A DNA stretch of 6,443 nt, from assembly GCA_003565055.1 (NCBI GenBank), contig PXDM01000424.1:1-6443 (forward strand). Direction: 5' to 3'. Shown here one piece after another: positions 5,840 through 6,443 of the stretch (its first letter is position 1; each line of letters opens with the position of its first letter). The stretch is from Paracoccaceae bacterium. Lineage in GTDB: Bacteria > Pseudomonadota > Alphaproteobacteria > Rhodobacterales > Rhodobacteraceae. The translations under genes and the position numbers were made by a program. The notes beneath the pieces were generated by a model, which saw only the letters and a list, made by a program, of their open reading frames with translations, was not told the DNA's origin and did not search any database.

Positions 5840-6418
5840 ATGTCGGCCCCGGCGCGCATCGGGCCGAACGCGGTCTTGCAACATCTGCCGGTGCTCGACG
5901 CGATGATCGGGGAGCGCCTGCGCGGCGCGCTGTTGCACCGCGCGGGCATTGCCGAGCCGCCCCCCGATGCGGGCATGCTTCCCGAAGATGAGGTCGCGCG
6001 GCTGCATCACGCCGTGCGGCTCTTCCTGCCTGACCGCGCGACGGAGATCCAGCGCGCCGCGGGGCTTGCGACAGGTGACTACATCCTCGCCAATCGCATC
6101 CCGCGCTTTGCGCAACGCGTGATCCGGGCGCTTCCCGCGCGTCTGGGCGCGCGGGTGCTGGCGGCGGCGATTGCGAAACATAGCTGGACCTTCGCGGGCT
6201 CGGGTGTGTTCCGCATCCTTGGCTACCGCCCGCTGACTTTCGAGATCGCGGACAATCCGCTGGCCGTCGGCGACGCGCTGGAGCCAGGGTGCGACTGGCA
6301 TGTGGCCGTTTTCGAGCGGCTATTCGGGCAGCTGGTCTGGCCTGAGCTGCGCGTCACGGAGGAGGCCTGTCTGAGCGCAGGCGATCCCGCCTGTCGTTTT
6401 GTGATCCGGCCCGCGTGA
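5840..6418 (+). CDS. bchJ: BchJ, V4R-domain bacteriochlorophyll biosynthesis protein
   Basis: BchJ was first described as the 8-vinyl (4-vinyl) reductase of bacteriochlorophyll synthesis. Later work assigned that reaction to BciA-type enzymes, so BchJ is better regarded as an accessory protein, perhaps for binding or delivery of a pathway intermediate. The 192-residue product has a less conserved N-terminal half and a V4R domain at about 125-189, with HSWTFAGSG, FRILGYRPLTFEIADNP and the terminal pattern Cys177-x7-Cys185 (EACLSAGDPACRF) plus Cys151. No membrane segment is evident. Start: I prefer the ATG at 5840 because GGAG lies 8 bases upstream, inside the bchE end. A GTG at 5831 would overlap the bchE stop as GTGA and add three residues (MSA). 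Either way the gene is tightly coupled to bchE. In related clusters bchG comes next, but only 25 bases remain here. Confidence 0.9.
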   Translation: MSAPARIGPNAVLQHLPVLDAMIGERLRGALLHRAGIAEPPPDAGMLPEDEVARLHHAVRLFLPDRATEIQRAAGLATGDYILANRIPRFAQRVIRALPARLGARVLAAAIAKHSWTFAGSGVFRILGYRPLTFEIADNPLAVGDALEPGCDWHVAVFERLFGQLVWPELRVTEEACLSAGDPACRFVIRPA

Positions 6419-6443
6419 CCGACAGGCGGTGCGCTGGTGCAAG

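Noticed and set aside
6415..6443. GTG overlapping the bchJ stop as the start of the next gene (bchG expected)
   Set aside because: Only nine codons are visible, they do not resemble a BchG N-terminus, and I see no ribosome-binding site that decides it.

Overview
This window is part of a purple-bacterial photosynthesis gene cluster. It almost certainly comes from an alphaproteobacterium of the Rhodobacter/Roseobacter type (Rhodobacterales). The basis is the high G+C content, the recognisable BchN, BchF, AerR/PpaA, PpsR/CrtJ, BchE and BchJ proteins, and an order that matches bchN-bchF / ppaA-ppsR / bchE-bchJ as I remember it from Rhodobacter clusters. I cannot name the species. I see no mobile element, CRISPR array, tRNA or rRNA.

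Layout. Positions 1-1473 lie on the minus strand and hold bchF followed by the first 326 codons of bchN, joined by a 4-base ATGA overlap. This is the head of the usual bchFNBHLM operon, which leaves through the left edge. Positions 1474-1784 are a 311-bp divergent control region with two near-mirror-image PpsR/CrtJ operators (TGT-N12-ACA), each covering a perfect TTGACA box that points at its own gene. Positions 1785-4051 on the plus strand hold the regulators: ppaA/aerR (cobalamin-binding antirepressor family) and, 50 bp later, ppsR/crtJ (PAS-PAS-PAS-HTH repressor). An 85-bp gap at 4052-4136 is dense in signals: an FnrL-type site, two tandem PpsR sites, and a perfect 8-bp inverted repeat whose right arm contains the bchE Shine-Dalgarno sequence. 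bchE (4137-5834) and bchJ (about 5840-6418) follow on the plus strand. The last 25 bases hold nothing I can assign.

How the genes work together. BchE makes the isocyclic ring without oxygen, the BchN/BchB/BchL enzyme reduces protochlorophyllide in the dark, BchF hydrates the 3-vinyl group, and BchJ is an accessory V4R protein of the same pathway. PpsR is the aerobic repressor of these genes and PpaA/AerR modulates it. The operators in front of bchF, ppaA and bchE suggest that the regulators control both themselves and their neighbours. BchE and AerR families both use cobalamin, so the cluster also links pigment synthesis to B12 supply.

The gene content is familiar; I do not see an entirely new system. 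The most interesting points are the hairpin that could mask the bchE ribosome-binding site, a PpsR that seems to lack the linker cysteine of the classical redox pair, the mirrored operators between bchF and ppaA, and competing stems directly before ppsR.
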